DNA of 13,693 nucleotides from JBGTCY01 sp041748615 (GCA_041748615.1 JBGTCY010000150.1:1-13693); one strand, 5' to 3'. Positions 1 to 8,362 are shown, numbered from the stretch's first letter. Numbers and translations: made by a program. Notes: a model not told the origin generated them from the letters alone.

Positions 1-248
1 ATTAACATTGTATTATGTTGATTTTTGAAGAAAATCAGCAAAGCCTAATTAAGTATGGCTATTGTTCTAAGAGTAATATTTCATCAGCGTGGAATAGTAA
101 CTTTCCGGGAAATTTTTAGTTGACGGATTGTAACGGGAAAATTTGAAAATGCAATAAGTCACGTTCAATAATGCAACTTATATCTAAAGTCTAATATCTG
201 CTAATTCAGGCTTCAAATTGCGGTTATTATTTTGACTACATTAATCAG
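1..248. other. AT-rich gene-free stretch at left edge
   Basis: Stop codons interrupt all six frames and I see no RNA gene. It lies downstream of the RhuM-Fic gene. The only small structures are a near-palindrome TTTCCGGGAAA near 102-112 and a weak 5-bp inverted repeat TGACT/AGTCA at 233-251 that overlaps the stop codon of the RhuM-Fic gene. Neither is convincing as a terminator or operator. Confidence 0.6.
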
Positions 249-1211
249 TCATTTGTTTCTGTTTAAAATACTGATGATTAACTCTTTAACGATTTCCATT
301 TCTTCGGGTTTGCTGGTGGCAACAAAAAGTGTAAGCGCTGCCAATGCTTCATTGCTCAGAAGCGGATTGTTGTTTTCTGAATAAAGCATCCCGTTTTTTT
401 CCATAAAATACAGAAAGCAAGTCGCCCCAATCCGTTTATTGCCATCAACAAACGAGTGGTTTTTAACAATGAGATATAACAATGTAGCGGCTTTTTCTTC
501 GATGCTGTTGTATAAATCTTTATCATCAAAGCTTTGTTCAATTTGTCTGACCGAACTTTCAAATCCTTTGTCCTTTGGCTTGGCAAACACATTAGAGGCA
601 AAGTCCGATTTCATTTTAGCAATTACATTAAGGTATTCTCCCACATCGGGATAAATGGCTTTCCGGATGGTTATTCCTTTTGTGTCTAATTGTTTGTTGT
701 CATAGTCGTCTAAGAGTTCAAGTCCTTTCGCAAAAATTTGAAGCGCTTTACTGTCTTTAGCGGTTGTCTGTTGTGTGATTACCCGGCTTAATATGCGAAT
801 GCCCGTTTTCAGGTATTCTACCTGCTGTTGTTTTTCAGCGAGACGTTTTTCATTGATGGCGTAGCCTTTTATCAAATAATCCTTCAGCCGATGGGTCGCC
901 CAAATTCGGAACTGCGTGGCACGACCGGAATTTATCTTATAACCCACAGATATAATCATATCCAGATTGTATAGGTTCATCTGGCGTTTCTTGCCATCAG
1001 CGGCAACTTGTTCCATTTTGGAACAGGTTGAATCTTCGCTCAATTCTCCTGATTTGTAAATATTTTGAATATGCTTTACAACAGCCGGACGGTTAACATC
1101 AAACAAAGCAGCCATTAAATGAGCATCTAACCAGATAGACTCATTTTCCAATTTAACTTGAATATCGGTGCCTTTGGCAGTGGTGTATATGACAATATCT
1201 CCTTTTTGCAT
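249..1211 (-). CDS. RhuM-Fic/Doc fusion protein
   Basis: The 320-residue protein starts at an ATG. Residues about 20-120 match the RhuM virulence-protein family: a LDAHLMAALFDVNRPAV segment, the YNLDMIISVGYKINSGRA block at 81-98, and FRIWAT at 101-106. The RhuM domain is probably DNA-binding but its role is poorly defined. A charged, helical linker (about 120-180) leads to a Fic/Doc domain. Its active-site loop is HSFVDGNKR at 252-260, with catalytic His252, Asp256 and Asn258. The Lys-Arg after Asn is the Doc-like form (HxFx[D/N][A/G]NKR), not the GNGRxxR form of AMP-transferring Fic enzymes, so phosphotransfer to a protein target such as EF-Tu is possible (inference from Doc). I see no Phd-like antitoxin gene and no clear [S/T]xxxE[G/N] inhibitory motif. 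It lies 47 bases behind menA on the same strand with no terminator between, so it may be read through from the men promoter. Confidence 0.85.
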   Translation of the reverse strand: MQKGDIVIYTTAKGTDIQVKLENESIWLDAHLMAALFDVNRPAVVKHIQNIYKSGELSEDSTCSKMEQVAADGKKRQMNLYNLDMIISVGYKINSGRATQFRIWATHRLKDYLIKGYAINEKRLAEKQQQVEYLKTGIRILSRVITQQTTAKDSKALQIFAKGLELLDDYDNKQLDTKGITIRKAIYPDVGEYLNVIAKMKSDFASNVFAKPKDKGFESSVRQIEQSFDDKDLYNSIEEKAATLLYLIVKNHSFVDGNKRIGATCFLYFMEKNGMLYSENNNPLLSNEALAALTLFVATSKPEEMEIVKELIISILNRNK

Positions 1212-1258
1212 ATTAAATTATCTTTATTAACCAACCAAAATACCAATGAGCATTTATA

Positions 1259-2188
1259 TCATCTCCCCAACAACAACCCCGCCCCAAATGCAATGCAAAA
1301 TATCAGGGTGGACATTGCGAGTATTTTCAATTGACGGTCTAAGAGCGCGGGTTCTTTATTGGTGAGTACCTTGAATAAATGCAGAAGATGCAATGGGGCG
1401 ACCAAAAGAAAAAGAAGTTGCCAGGCGGTATGATAATTTTGAAACGTAAAAATCAGCGCGCAACTCCACCCGGACAATATTAAGAGGGCATGATAATATT
1501 TTGACGATTCACCCAGCCGCACCGCAAGCGTGATTTTTCCGGCTTTGACGTCCGCAAAGCGGTCGCGCATATTATTCACATTTAAGACACCGGTGCTGAA
1601 TAGGCCGATTGCTGTTGCCGGAAGCAAGATGGAATAGTTGAACTGCTGCGTATGAAGGAAATAAGTGCCACCAACACCTACCAACCCAAAAAAAATAAAA
1701 ACAAAAATGTCGCCTAAGCCCTTGTATCCATAAGGATTGTCACCGGCTGTGTATTTGATGGCGGCAGTAATCGCGCCTATTCCAAGCAACAGGAAAATGA
1801 TGGGATAGAGACTTGTGAGCTGACGAAGCGCTGTAAATATCAACGCCACTCCGGTGACGAAAGCAAGACCTCCAAAAACATACATCGCTTTTTTCATTGC
1901 CAGAAGGCTGATTTCACCGCTTTGCACGGTGCGTTGCGGTCCTACCCGTTCGGCATTATCAGCGCCATGAACAGTATCGCCATAATCATTGGAAAGGTTT
2001 GAAAGAATTTGCAGAAAGATGGTCGTGGCAAAACATAAAATAAAAACCAACCAACTGAATTGAGCCTCTGCGCCCGCCAGAAAACTGCCCATCGCGATGG
2101 TGGAAAACGCCAGTGGAAGCGTGCGCAGGCGAAATGCTTTTAGCCACGATTGGATGGAGGGGGAGGACGAATGAGTGGCTGATGTCAC
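1259..2188 (-). CDS. menA: MenA, 1,4-dihydroxy-2-naphthoate polyprenyltransferase
   Basis: This is a UbiA-superfamily integral membrane prenyltransferase, 309 residues, the usual length for MenA. It attaches the polyprenyl chain to DHNA, giving demethylmenaquinone at the inner membrane. The two magnesium/diphosphate-binding Asp motifs are visible: NDYGD at 67-71 with Asp77 after it, and DRFAD at 209-213. About eight or nine hydrophobic spans follow. The block GADNAERVGPQRTVQSG (75-91) is typical of MenA and separates it from UbiA of ubiquinone synthesis. Translation probably begins at a GTG at 2188. No ATG lies in frame upstream before a TAA at 2213-2215, and the next Met (33) is inside the first membrane segment. 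The gene starts 39 bases after the menB stop and is the last recognisable men gene in the run. Confidence 0.93.
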   Translation of the reverse strand: MTSATHSSSPSIQSWLKAFRLRTLPLAFSTIAMGSFLAGAEAQFSWLVFILCFATTIFLQILSNLSNDYGDTVHGADNAERVGPQRTVQSGEISLLAMKKAMYVFGGLAFVTGVALIFTALRQLTSLYPIIFLLLGIGAITAAIKYTAGDNPYGYKGLGDIFVFIFFGLVGVGGTYFLHTQQFNYSILLPATAIGLFSTGVLNVNNMRDRFADVKAGKITLAVRLGESSKYYHALLILSGWSCALIFTFQNYHTAWQLLFLLVAPLHLLHLFKVLTNKEPALLDRQLKILAMSTLIFCIAFGAGLLLGR

Positions 2189-2227
2189 GATTGTTAAGTT
2201 TATAAAAATGATTTACCCATCTGAATA

Positions 2228-3058
2228 TTATGGGAACTTCGGATATTTTCCGAAATCAGGTGCGCGTTTTTCGACAAAAGCGTTTCTGCCTTCCTGCGCT
2301 TCTTCCGTGAAATAATAGAGCAAAGTCGCGTTTCCTGCCAACTCTTGAATGCCGGCTTGCCCGTCTAATTCGGCATTCATGCCGCATTTAATCATCCGCA
2401 GGGCAAGGGGGCTGCGCTGCAACATGATTTTACACCACTCCACGGTTTCGTCTTCTAATTTTTTGAATGGAACCACTTTGTTCACCAAACCCATTTCCAG
2501 CGCTTCCTTTGCGGAATATTGTTTACACAGAAACCAGATTTCACGGGCTTTTTTCTGACCGACAATTCGCGCTAAATATGATGAGCCGAAACCTGCGTCA
2601 AAACTGCCGACTTTCGGACCTGTCTGTCCGAAGATGGCATTGTCGGAAGCGATGCTCAGGTCGCAAACCACATGCAGCACATGCCCTCCGCCAATCGCGT
2701 AGCCGTTCACCATCGCAATGACCGGCTTTGGCAGTGAGCGGATGCGTTTTTGTAAATCAAGTACATTCAGCCTCGGCACTCCGTCTTTACCGACATAACC
2801 GCCAATACCTTTCACATTCTGGTCGCCACCGCTGCAAAATGCCTTGTCTCCCGCGCCTGTGAGAATCACAACACCGATGTCCTGATTTTCGCGGCAGATG
2901 TCCATCGCTTCAATCATTTCAATGTTGGTTTGCGGGGTAAACGCGTTGCGATAGCGCGGACGGTTGATGGTGATTTTGGCGATGCCTTCAAAATATTCAA
3001 ACAAAATCTCATCATATTTTTTGATGGTTTTCCAGGTGCGTTTTTTTGTTTTGGACAT
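2228..3058 (-). CDS. menB: MenB, 1,4-dihydroxy-2-naphthoyl-CoA synthase
   Basis: This crotonase-fold enzyme closes the naphthoate ring, converting o-succinylbenzoyl-CoA to DHNA-CoA. From ATG 3058 it has 276 residues, normal for the family. Visible motifs are CSGGDQ (75-80) and GYAIGGGH (119-126), which form the oxyanion hole; FGQTGPKVGSFDAG (143-156); and the characteristic C-terminus KRAPDFGKYPKFP. Gln145, Gly147 and Trp175 correspond to the bicarbonate-binding residues of E. coli MenB (Gln154, Gly156, Trp184), so this is the bicarbonate-dependent type. An open frame runs 57 bases further upstream to 3115, but that would overlap the end of menD and add an unrelated AT-rich peptide. Family conservation begins after the MSKTKKRTW start, which leaves a 38-base gap to menD. 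Confidence 0.96.
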   Translation of the reverse strand: MSKTKKRTWKTIKKYDEILFEYFEGIAKITINRPRYRNAFTPQTNIEMIEAMDICRENQDIGVVILTGAGDKAFCSGGDQNVKGIGGYVGKDGVPRLNVLDLQKRIRSLPKPVIAMVNGYAIGGGHVLHVVCDLSIASDNAIFGQTGPKVGSFDAGFGSSYLARIVGQKKAREIWFLCKQYSAKEALEMGLVNKVVPFKKLEDETVEWCKIMLQRSPLALRMIKCGMNAELDGQAGIQELAGNATLLYYFTEEAQEGRNAFVEKRAPDFGKYPKFP

Positions 3059-3096
3059 AAAAAAATTTAGTTTACGGTTCGTAATTATTTTGATGA

Positions 3097-4770
3097 TTAC
3101 ATGTTCATATAGCATTGCAATACTTCCGCGCTGATTTTGTTGGGTGTTTTGATTTCTAGCAACGCAGTTTTATTGCCGGTGTTATAAAAGTTTTTCAAGT
3201 GTTCTTTCAGTTGTAGCATTTCATCGCAAAAATAATAGTCCACCGAATATGCTTTTGCAATGTATTCTGCTGATTGTTCCTGCACGGTTTCAAAATATTC
3301 TTCCAACTCATCCAGCGCGCGCGGACCGGGGATGATTCTGAAAATATTTCCGCCTGAATTATTGATGAGAATAATTCTGAGGTTTTTGGGCAAATGTTTA
3401 TTCCAAAGTCCGTTTGAATCATAAAAAAATCCAATATCACCGGTGATGAGCACAGTGAGTTTTCCGGAAGCGAAAGCCGCTCCTGAAGCCGTACTCAGCA
3501 TTCCGTCAATGCCGCTGGTGCCACGATTGCAGTTCACGCTCACAGCAGCATTCATTTCAAACAAACAGGCATAACGTACCGGGGTGCTATTGCCCAAATG
3601 CAGATTGCTTCCGTCAGGAATTGACTTTAATAATGTGTGCATCACCGTCAAATCACACCAGGGAGAATTTGCCAGTAGGGTTTCACGGATTTTGCGGGAT
3701 GCATCATAAGCTGCCATCCATTTTTTTCTGAATCCGGAAGGGGTTGCCGGGACTTCGCTCATGTTGTTTAAAAAGTCACCGGCATTCATTCCGATGACTT
3801 TTGTCAGGCATTTAAAAGTGTCCACGTGTGTGTTGCTTTTATCAATGTGCCAGTGTTCAAGCGGGCGATGTTTGCGCAGGTAGGCTTTGATTTTTTTTGA
3901 AACGATTTCACCACCGATTGTAATGACCAATTCAGGCTTGAAAGAATCCCTGTCATCTTTTGGAATTGCCTCAAGAGCAGGGTCAATGCAGGGGATCACG
4001 CCTGATGTAGGAAGATTGGAAGTTGCTTCAGTCAAAATCACAAGTGAAGGGTCGTCCTTTAATTGATGTATCGCAGCAACAAAATCAGCATTGACTTTCG
4101 TTGCCGCGACAATGAGCATTTTATTTTGATAAGCGCTCCACGATTTTTTTAAAGCTTCTTTTTGGTAATCATCCAGGTTCTGATTCATGGGCACCTGTTC
4201 AATCACGCGCGGAGGAACATAATTCTCGGCTTCTGTTAATTGATAGAGCGGTTCACGCAGCGGAATATTGATATGCACAGGTCCCGGCATGGGCATCAGC
4301 GAAGCGTTGATAGCCTCTGAAATCATGCGTCCGCTATACCAGCGGTCGTCTTCATTATCACCCGAAACCGGCAGTTGAAAACTTTTGCGGATATAATTCT
4401 GATAGAGATTGTTCTGGCGAATCGTTTGTCCGTCACGCTGGTCAATGAGTTCATCCGGGCGGTCTGCCGTAAGTACTAACAACGGAATACGTTGATAGTA
4501 AGCTTCAGCGATGGCAGGCGCGAAGTTCAGGGGCGCGGAGCCTGAAGTGCAGATGATGGCTACGGGTTTTCCGGTTTGCTGCGCGATGCCGAGCGCGAAA
4601 AAAGCGGCAACGCGTTCATCAATAATCGGGATGGTTTCAATGGCGGGATGTCTGGAAAAGGCGACCACCAAAGGCGCTGAACGCGAGCCGGGCGCAATCA
4701 CCGCTTTGGTGACACCCTTGGCGGCACAGATTTCAGCGATATCACGAATCCAGATTTTATCGGTGTTCAT
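3097..4770 (-). CDS. menD: MenD, SEPHCHC synthase
   Basis: This thiamine-diphosphate enzyme condenses 2-oxoglutarate (after decarboxylation) with isochorismate, giving 2-succinyl-5-enolpyruvyl-6-hydroxy-3-cyclohexene-1-carboxylate. It is cytosolic and is the committed step of classical menaquinone synthesis. The 557 residues match the family length. Visible are APGSRSAPL (26-34), DERVAAFFALG (51-61) with the conserved cofactor-activating Glu52, TSGSAPLNFAPAIAEA, and DGQTIRQ. The C-terminal ThDP/Mg segment starts at Gly444-Asp445 (GDIGFFYDSNGLW) and ends about 30 residues later at NNSGGNIF. The start is an ATG, 48 bases after the menF stop. The gene lies between menF, which makes its substrate, and menB, on the same strand, consistent with one transcription unit. 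Confidence 0.97.
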   Translation of the reverse strand: MNTDKIWIRDIAEICAAKGVTKAVIAPGSRSAPLVVAFSRHPAIETIPIIDERVAAFFALGIAQQTGKPVAIICTSGSAPLNFAPAIAEAYYQRIPLLVLTADRPDELIDQRDGQTIRQNNLYQNYIRKSFQLPVSGDNEDDRWYSGRMISEAINASLMPMPGPVHINIPLREPLYQLTEAENYVPPRVIEQVPMNQNLDDYQKEALKKSWSAYQNKMLIVAATKVNADFVAAIHQLKDDPSLVILTEATSNLPTSGVIPCIDPALEAIPKDDRDSFKPELVITIGGEIVSKKIKAYLRKHRPLEHWHIDKSNTHVDTFKCLTKVIGMNAGDFLNNMSEVPATPSGFRKKWMAAYDASRKIRETLLANSPWCDLTVMHTLLKSIPDGSNLHLGNSTPVRYACLFEMNAAVSVNCNRGTSGIDGMLSTASGAAFASGKLTVLITGDIGFFYDSNGLWNKHLPKNLRIILINNSGGNIFRIIPGPRALDELEEYFETVQEQSAEYIAKAYSVDYYFCDEMLQLKEHLKNFYNTGNKTALLEIKTPNKISAEVLQCYMNM

Positions 4771-4818
4771 CAGGTTGCGACAAGGTTAAGCATCAAATGT
4801 TGAACAAATGAAAATAGC

Positions 4819-5943
4819 TTATTCTTCATTGAGAACATCCAGCAGGGTTTGAGCTTTAAATTGTGTTTCTTCCCATTCGCGGTCAGGGTCGGATTCGGCT
4901 GTGATACCCGCTCCCAGATAAAGCGCCAGTGAATTTTCCAGAATTTCCATGCACCGGAGATTGACAAACAAATTTGATTTACCATTGAGATTCACAGGAC
5001 CTAAAAAACCGGTGTAAAATCCCCTGTCATGTTTTTCTATTTCCGAAATGAGTTTTAATGCCGCTTCTTTCGGCATTCCGGCTATTGCAGGTGTAGGGTG
5101 CAGGTCTTTAACGAGCGCGTCAGGAATATTTTTTTCTGTGGAAAGCTGGTCAATTTTGACTTTGAAAGTTGTTTTCAAATGCTGAACCGGACCGGCAACT
5201 ACCGTTTCAGGACCGGTGATTTCAATATTTTTTCCAAAATATTTTTCAAGACATTGTTGAATATGCTCCGAAACAATTTTTTGCTCTTTTTTTTCTTTCA
5301 TTCCCCACTCAGCAGGGTCAACCATCTCCACTTTTCGGGTTCCGGCAAGAGCAGCAGTTGATAGTGTTTCTTTTTCAAGGCTCAACAGCAATTCAGGAGT
5401 TGCTCCAATCCAAAATCCGACATGCGGCAGGTAGGCAATGTAAACAAACGCGGAAGGATATTCCTGCTTCAGATTTTTATAAAACTCGATGGCGTCAAAA
5501 CTTTCATCCAGCGTTTGTAAATAAACCCTTGATAAAACACCTTTCCGGAGATTTCCCTGGTTGATTTCAGCAATCATTCTTTCAGCGCCTTTGCAAAAAT
5601 CTTCCTGAGTTGTGGGTTGCGGAACCAGAGCCCGGTAGCCGTTGGGTGAAAAATGAGAACGGGTTAAAATATTGACAATCGCTTCTTCGGTAATCCGGTT
5701 TTCCGCGATGTGAAAATCAGGGCGGATGAGGACAGGTGATTTTTTTGAACCCGGAAATGGAAAAAGCAGAAATCCTTTGTTTGCGAAAATATTTTCATCC
5801 AAAAGAGATTTTTCCTGCGAGGTTTGCATCACAATCTGAGCGTAACGCTCGCCCGGCAAGCGATAGGTGACAAATGGAAGGTGTCTTTTCAAACATTCTT
5901 CCATGAGATTGTAGATGTTAATGATGTTTTGAATTGAAGGCAT
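4819..5943 (-). CDS. menF: Isochorismate synthase (MenF type)
   Basis: This chorismate-utilising enzyme isomerises chorismate to isochorismate and opens the menaquinone route. From ATG 5943 the protein has 374 residues; an in-frame TTG six bases upstream is possible but less likely. Family landmarks are Lys134 in NLRKGVLSR, the usual general base; GATPELLL (180-187); the GTRK block (201-204); HPTPAIAGMP (282-291); RGFYTG (307-312); GAGI (344-347); and SDPDREWEET (351-360). The last blocks form the Mg/chorismate site. Sequence alone does not fully separate menaquinone from siderophore isochorismate synthases (EntC/DhbC), but the immediate menD-menB-menA context settles the pathway. It is the first gene of the run and is divergent from the histidine-phosphatase gene. 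Confidence 0.94.
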   Translation of the reverse strand: MPSIQNIINIYNLMEECLKRHLPFVTYRLPGERYAQIVMQTSQEKSLLDENIFANKGFLLFPFPGSKKSPVLIRPDFHIAENRITEEAIVNILTRSHFSPNGYRALVPQPTTQEDFCKGAERMIAEINQGNLRKGVLSRVYLQTLDESFDAIEFYKNLKQEYPSAFVYIAYLPHVGFWIGATPELLLSLEKETLSTAALAGTRKVEMVDPAEWGMKEKKEQKIVSEHIQQCLEKYFGKNIEITGPETVVAGPVQHLKTTFKVKIDQLSTEKNIPDALVKDLHPTPAIAGMPKEAALKLISEIEKHDRGFYTGFLGPVNLNGKSNLFVNLRCMEILENSLALYLGAGITAESDPDREWEETQFKAQTLLDVLNEE

Positions 5944-5964
5944 ACACAATGCGATTTAACTTTG
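5934..5964 (+). promoter_or_regulatory. Predicted Bacteroidota promoter, TTG-N20-TAACTTTG
   Basis: TTG at 5934-5936 and TAACTTTG at 5957-5964 are 20 bases apart, an exact match to the -33/-7 consensus of the Bacteroidota primary sigma factor (TTG, 17-23 bases, TAnnTTTG). It would start transcription near 5971 and leave a leader of roughly 110 bases before the histidine-phosphatase ATG. The -33 part lies inside the first codons of menF, and the whole element covers the menF start region, so the divergent promoters would overlap. It is a pattern match only. Confidence 0.4.
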
Positions 5965-6084
5965 CCCGAAAACGGCACGTAAAGTTATAGGATGAATTGT
6001 TGGTTTCCGAACTATCATGAAACTTTTTTAAGGTAATCTGTTGATAAAATCAGGTTGTTCATTTTTTATTTTATTATTCTATCA

Positions 6085-6702
6085 ATGAGAAAAGAAATTT
6101 ATATTATCAGGCATGGTGAAACAGACCTGAATAGAAACGGAATCGTACAGGGCAGGGGTGTGGACGCTCATATCAATGAACGCGGCAGGAAACAGGCAGT
6201 CGCTTTTTTTGAACATTTCGGCAACGAAGGTTTTGAAACAATTTTTACATCAACGCTCACTCGAACTAAACAAACGGTAGAGCCATTTGTTGCAGCCGGA
6301 CATCAAATTCTTTCGCATGATGAATTAGATGAAATCAGTTGGGGAATTTATGAAGGCAAACTTCCGGACAACTCCACTTCGCAGGATTATGTAAATATGC
6401 TGAAAAAATGGAAATCCGGCAACCTGAGTGAAAAAATTCCGGGTGGCGAAAGTCCATTGGAGCTTCAGCAGCGGCAACGCAGGTTTATTGAGAATGTCTT
6501 GCTGAGCACAACACAAAAAAAAATCTTGATTTGTAGTCATGGCAGGGCAATCCGTTCTCTCCTCTGCACCATGCTGAAGACAGACCTTAGCCGCATGGAT
6601 GACTATCCGCATCAAAATCTATCCTTGTATAAACTTTATCTGAGTGAAAATACTTTTGAGCTGGATTGGTTCAATTTTACGCAGCATTTGAAAGGCATCT
6701 GA
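6085..6702 (+). CDS. Histidine phosphatase family protein
   Basis: This cytosolic phosphatase of the phosphoglycerate-mutase-like branch has 205 residues from ATG 6085; upstream codons to a TTG at 6055 encode an unconserved hydrophobic stub. The RHGE signature is at residues 9-12 with phospho-acceptor His10. Arg60 in STLTRTKQT, Glu83 in LDEISWG, and His152 in SHGRAIRS complete the expected catalytic pocket. It resembles the broad-specificity GpmB/CobC-like group, and the substrate cannot be read from the sequence. It is divergent from menF and followed five bases later by a transporter gene, so the two are probably co-transcribed. A link to menaquinone is not implied by any motif. Confidence 0.88.
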   Translation: MRKEIYIIRHGETDLNRNGIVQGRGVDAHINERGRKQAVAFFEHFGNEGFETIFTSTLTRTKQTVEPFVAAGHQILSHDELDEISWGIYEGKLPDNSTSQDYVNMLKKWKSGNLSEKIPGGESPLELQQRQRRFIENVLLSTTQKKILICSHGRAIRSLLCTMLKTDLSRMDDYPHQNLSLYKLYLSENTFELDWFNFTQHLKGI

Positions 6703-6707
6703 AGCTG

Positions 6708-7568
6708 ATGGCTTACAACCAATACCATCCGACAGTGCACATGCTCATTGCTTCATTTTTTTTCTCGTTGATGAATTTGTGCATCAAGTTTATTCCGCAT
6801 ATTCCTGCTTTTGAAATTATTTTATTCCGGGCATTCATCACATTGGTCATCAGTTTTGTGATGATTAGAAAACTTGGATTGAAACCATTGGGAAACAACA
6901 GGAAACTGCTATTGATGCGCGGTTTCTTCGGGATGCTGGCGTTGGTTACATTTTTTTATACGCTGCAAAAAATGCCGTTGGCTGGCGCGGTGGTGCTTCA
7001 GTATTTGTCGCCAATTTTCACCATCCTGTTAGGTGTTTTTTTGCTAAAAGAAAAAGTCACTCCCAGTCAGTTGATATTTTTTGCAATCGCATTTTTTGGA
7101 GTCGTGCTCATTCGTGGATTTGATGAGCGTATCAGTTTCCCCTTTATGTTGTTAGGCATCTTGTCCGCTTTTTTTTCCGGTATCGCTTACAATATAGTCC
7201 GAAAACTGAAGGATGATGACCATCCCTTGGTGGTTGTTTTTTATTTTCCTTTGGTAGCTTTTCCTTTTGCCGGGTTCGCCTGTATTTTTAACTGGGTCAC
7301 CCCAATCGGTTGGGACTGGTTATGGCTGTTGTTGGTAGGTGTCTTCACACAAATCGCCCAAGTGAATCTCACCCATGCCTTGCAGAATGAAAAGTTAGCG
7401 GCTGTTTCCGGATTGAATTATCTGGGAATTATTTATGCTTTATTTTTTGGATTCATTTTTTTTGATGAAAACTATAACTGGATTGCCTTAACGGGCATTT
7501 TCCTTGTGCTGAGCGGAGTTTTATTGAATTTCTTTTGGAAGGAAAAAACTTCTGAAAAGAAAATATAG
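6708..7568 (+). CDS. EamA/DMT-superfamily transporter
   Basis: This inner-membrane permease of the drug/metabolite transporter superfamily has 286 residues from ATG 6708. The start follows the preceding stop by five bases; a longer frame back to a TTG at 6666 would overlap the phosphatase gene. About ten hydrophobic spans form two EamA repeats. The first repeat contains FRAFITLVIS and the typical block PLAGAVVLQYLSPIFTILLG followed by LLKEKVT. The second contains ALQNEKLAAVSGLNYLGIIY and FFDENYNW. The lysine-rich tail (WKEKTSEKKI) fits a cytoplasmic C-terminus. Substrates in this family range from amino acids to S-adenosylmethionine and nothing here decides between them. Confidence 0.9.
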   Translation: MAYNQYHPTVHMLIASFFFSLMNLCIKFIPHIPAFEIILFRAFITLVISFVMIRKLGLKPLGNNRKLLLMRGFFGMLALVTFFYTLQKMPLAGAVVLQYLSPIFTILLGVFLLKEKVTPSQLIFFAIAFFGVVLIRGFDERISFPFMLLGILSAFFSGIAYNIVRKLKDDDHPLVVVFYFPLVAFPFAGFACIFNWVTPIGWDWLWLLLVGVFTQIAQVNLTHALQNEKLAAVSGLNYLGIIYALFFGFIFFDENYNWIALTGIFLVLSGVLLNFFWKEKTSEKKI

Positions 7569-7582
7569 ATTATTTGACTTAG

Positions 7583-7610
7583 TAATGTTAAAAAATAACA
7601 CATTAGTTTT
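7583..7610 (+). terminator. Weak possible terminator after the transporter gene
   Basis: TAATGTTA (7583-7590) can pair with TAACACATTA (7596-7605) apart from a two-base bulge, and TTTT follows at 7607-7610. The stem is AT-only except for one G-C pair, so it is weak. It is placed 14 bases behind the transporter stop, where a terminator between convergent genes would be expected. Confidence 0.25.
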
Positions 7611-7694
7611 ATGCTTTATTCTATGAGATGTTAGATGTTAAACTTCAGATGACACTGTGGAAATTATTCCGGAAATAAGCCTGATGAAATGAAA

Positions 7695-8336
7695 CTATAA
7701 ATCCTGCACCAGCATGAAGTCAATTCTCAGGGTGTAAAGTCCAGCCCTGTAGGCTAATCCCGGAGTAACGCGCAAGTCCACAGAAAAACGGTAGCATTCC
7801 GGGCGAGTGAGATAATTGCCGGGCTTGTTGGTGCCCACAGGAGCGGGGTCATCGCAATCAACCGGGTCATCCGCACCTAAATGGTTACCGATGATGTCGG
7901 TGGGGATGGCAATATCCGTCAATGGAATAAATCCTGTGACTTGCGATGTGTTGGAAGTGTTTCTCAGCCTGATTTGGAGCAAGCCGACATCAGGCTCATT
8001 GCCCGTTGTTGAATAATAGTTTGAAACTTCAAAAAAACCTGGATTGGCGGATGTTGCGCCTACATATAAGTCCCATTGAGTGAGGTCTGCATTGATATTC
8101 AGGGTGAGGACATTCGGAATGGTGAGACCGTTTTGATATTTATTCATCGTGTTGAATGTGAATTCAACATTTGGGCTGGTTTTCGGACCGTAACTCAATG
8201 TTTGCGCGAAGAGAAAATGAATATTTAGGATGAAATATAAAAGAATATAACTTGCTGTATGAAGCGGCAACGAATTATTGCGAAAAGAAAAATGGTTGAT
8301 TGAATTATAATTCAAATGAAGATAAAATAACTTCAT
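7695..8336 (-). CDS. Secreted protein, shorter member of a paralogous pair
   Basis: The family is unrecognised. From ATG 8336 there are 213 residues. A long N-region is followed by a hydrophobic stretch (about 28-44) ending FLFAQ, so export with cleavage after Ala44 is likely. The mature part resembles the neighbouring secreted protein at 8480-9154: VEFTFNTMNKYQNG (57-70) against VDFTFKSIAQYQNG, then QWDLY (87-91), NYYSTTG, a Y.AG.Y segment near the end, and the last residues LVQDL. The spacing suggests an all-beta domain closing with a strand like those of WxL or pilin-type domains (inference). Cys161 and Cys181 could form a disulfide. A longer frame to 8405 runs through a terminator hairpin and upstream of the predicted promoter, so I reject that start. 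Confidence 0.8.
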   Translation of the reverse strand: MKLFYLHLNYNSINHFSFRNNSLPLHTASYILLYFILNIHFLFAQTLSYGPKTSPNVEFTFNTMNKYQNGLTIPNVLTLNINADLTQWDLYVGATSANPGFFEVSNYYSTTGNEPDVGLLQIRLRNTSNTSQVTGFIPLTDIAIPTDIIGNHLGADDPVDCDDPAPVGTNKPGNYLTRPECYRFSVDLRVTPGLAYRAGLYTLRIDFMLVQDL

Positions 8337-8362
8337 GGCGTTATGGAAAATATTCTCTATAG

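Noticed and set aside
439..654. Plus-strand and other antisense open frames inside the men, RhuM-Fic, ABC and glycosyltransferase genes
   Set aside because: They lie wholly opposite or out of frame within confident genes and encode no recognisable protein.
3059..3115. N-terminal extension of menB overlapping the end of menD
   Set aside because: The added 19 residues are AT-rich and unlike any MenB; the ATG at 3058 gives the normal family length and a gap similar to those between the other men genes.
6055..6084. TTG-initiated extension of the histidine phosphatase
   Set aside because: The added residues are hydrophobic and not conserved in the family, whereas the ATG at 6085 places the RHGE motif at the usual distance from the start.
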